From assembly GCF_900116205.1 (NCBI RefSeq), contig NZ_FOZS01000001.1, positions 310,001 to 374,000 of the forward strand: 64,000 nt of DNA. Direction: 5' to 3'. The DNA comes from Halostagnicola kamekurae (GTDB taxonomy: Archaea; Halobacteriota; Halobacteria; Halobacteriales; Natrialbaceae). Below are positions 63,100-64,000 of the stretch, piece by piece (position 1 is the stretch's first letter; the number at the start of each line of letters is the position of its first letter). The position numbers and the translations under genes are program-made. A model generated the notes under the pieces. It did no database searches. It saw nothing but the letters and a program-made list of their open reading frames with translations, and was not told the origin of the DNA.

Positions 63100-63873
63100 A
63101 TGTCACCAATGCTCGAAGACCGCGTTGCGGTAATCACCGGCGCATCGAGTGGGAACGGCCGAGCGATGGCTCGGCGATTCGCGAGCGAAGGGGCTGACAT
63201 CGTGATCGCGGATATTCAGGAGGAACCGCGGGAGGGCGGCGAACCCACGCACGAGCTGATCGACACCGAAACGGACGCCAGCGCGACCTACGTCGAGTGC
63301 GACGTCACGAGTCGGTCGGACCTTGAGGACGCCGTCGACGCCGCCGAGGAGTACGGCGGGGTGGACATCATGGTGAACAACGCGGGGATCTTCCACGAGG
63401 ACGAGTTCCTCGAGATCGACGAGGAGACCTACGACCGGATGATGGACATCAACGTCAAGGGAACTTTCTTCGGGGCGCAGGCTGCAGCCAAACGAATGGT
63501 CGACGCCGACGGCGGGTCGATCATCAACCTCTCGTCGGTCGCGGGACTCGAGGGGTCGGCCGATTACATCACCTACTGTGGAACCAAGGGTGCAATTCGA
63601 CTGTTGACCTACGCGATGGCGTCGAACCTCGGCCCGGAGGGGATTCGCGTCAACGCTATCCATCCCGGCCTGATCGAGACGACGATGACCACGGAGGACG
63701 TCGAGATCATGGGGACCGATGCAGAAGAGGGGTTCGTGCAGGCGATTCCCTCGAGGCGCGCGGGCCAACCCGAGGACGTCGCCGACGCCGCGTTGTACCT
63801 CGCGAGCGACCTCTCCGATTACGTCACCGGCGAATCGCTCGTCGTCGACGGCGGGATGACGAACACGCAGTAG
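63100..63873 (+). CDS. Short-chain dehydrogenase/reductase
   Basis: A 257-residue classical SDR. Cofactor motif TGASSGNGRA near 14-23 (TGxxxGxG), NNAG near 92, catalytic Ser in NLSSVAG, and the Tyr-x3-Lys in YCGTKGA. Asp in VIADIQ at the end of strand 2 favours NAD over NADP. The C-terminal ESLVVDGGMTNTQ is typical of FabG-like members. Substrate unknown. ATG 63100 or 63109. Confidence 0.9.
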   Translation: MSPMLEDRVAVITGASSGNGRAMARRFASEGADIVIADIQEEPREGGEPTHELIDTETDASATYVECDVTSRSDLEDAVDAAEEYGGVDIMVNNAGIFHEDEFLEIDEETYDRMMDINVKGTFFGAQAAAKRMVDADGGSIINLSSVAGLEGSADYITYCGTKGAIRLLTYAMASNLGPEGIRVNAIHPGLIETTMTTEDVEIMGTDAEEGFVQAIPSRRAGQPEDVADAALYLASDLSDYVTGESLVVDGGMTNTQ

Positions 63874-63951
63874 CTCGAGTAGTCCGCTCGGAACCGCTCG
63901 GCGCAAAAACTTCGATGAAAAAGCTGCGATTCACTCCGTTCGTCGCAGTCG

Positions 63952-64000
63952 CTATTCTTCGAAGACGAATGTCCCGTTCTCTTGAACGACCTCGCCGTCG
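63952..64000 (-). CDS. C-terminal end of a gene cut by the window edge
   Basis: On the reverse strand 15 codons and a stop: DGEVVQENGTFVFEE. The frame is open to the edge and ends in TAG at 63952. Too short to name. Convergent with the SDR. Confidence 0.4.
   Translation of the reverse strand, partial: DGEVVQENGTFVFEE

Overview
This 64 kb window is chromosomal DNA of a halophilic archaeon (class Halobacteria). The evidence is high GC, very acidic predicted proteins, frequent CTCGAG and CTCGAC words, TATA boxes about 25 nt upstream of start codons (leaderless transcripts), the split RNA polymerase genes B''/B' and A'/A'', and many families known only from haloarchaea. Overall character suggests Natrialbaceae, but that is a guess. 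Most of the window is ordinary core genome.

Layout. 0-8.5 kb: a partial DUF5784-type gene, two small conserved proteins, an unusual tRNA-like gene, an XPD/DinG-type helicase, taw2-nmd3, and the htpX-pspAB stress pair. 8.5-18.9 kb: a PQQ-type beta-propeller protein, radA, a sufS/sufU iron-sulfur pair with a small membrane protein between them, an ABC-2 exporter, DUF424, a TPR protein, thpR, a PIMT-like methyltransferase and a membrane-anchored surface protein. 19.0-20.1 kb: two identical tRNA-Asp genes embedded in an array of fold-back elements that copy the tRNA-Asp 3' end. 20.3-33.1 kb: the transcription/translation operon rpoH-rpoB''-rpoB'-rpoA'-rpoA''-nusA-like-rpsL-rpsG, then a reverse-strand DUF5781 zincin-like gene and EF-2. 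33.4-37.4 kb: serS, a duplicated PhoU/RCK_C protein, and a two-gene MgtE-type transporter.

37.5-42.3 kb holds rpl39e-rpl31e-eif6 and rpl18ae-pfdA-ftsY, split by two reverse-strand genes. 43.4-58.2 kb, between ftsY and srp54, looks like accessory DNA. It carries an NmrA protein, a siroheme nitrite/sulfite reductase coupled to an FrhB-type F420/flavin iron-sulfur protein, a GNAT enzyme, thiE-thiM, a ferritin-like protein, a degenerate polysaccharide-deacetylase lipoprotein, two divergent rhodaneses, a dihydrolipoamide-dehydrogenase-like enzyme and an orphan HicB. Two diverged copies of an intergenic repeat lie near its ends. 58.2-64 kb: srp54, a lipoprotein, UPF0201-UPF0200, tRNA-Arg(TCT) followed by a fold-back element related to those at tRNA-Asp, a type IV pilin, an SDR and a partial gene.

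The two most interesting items are: (i) the adjacent reductase and FrhB-like genes, which together carry the two halves of the methanogen F420-dependent sulfite reductase Fsr, with a short upstream ORF coupled to the first gene; and (ii) the family of fold-back elements behind two different tRNA genes, each carrying a copy of the T-arm of its own neighbouring tRNA.
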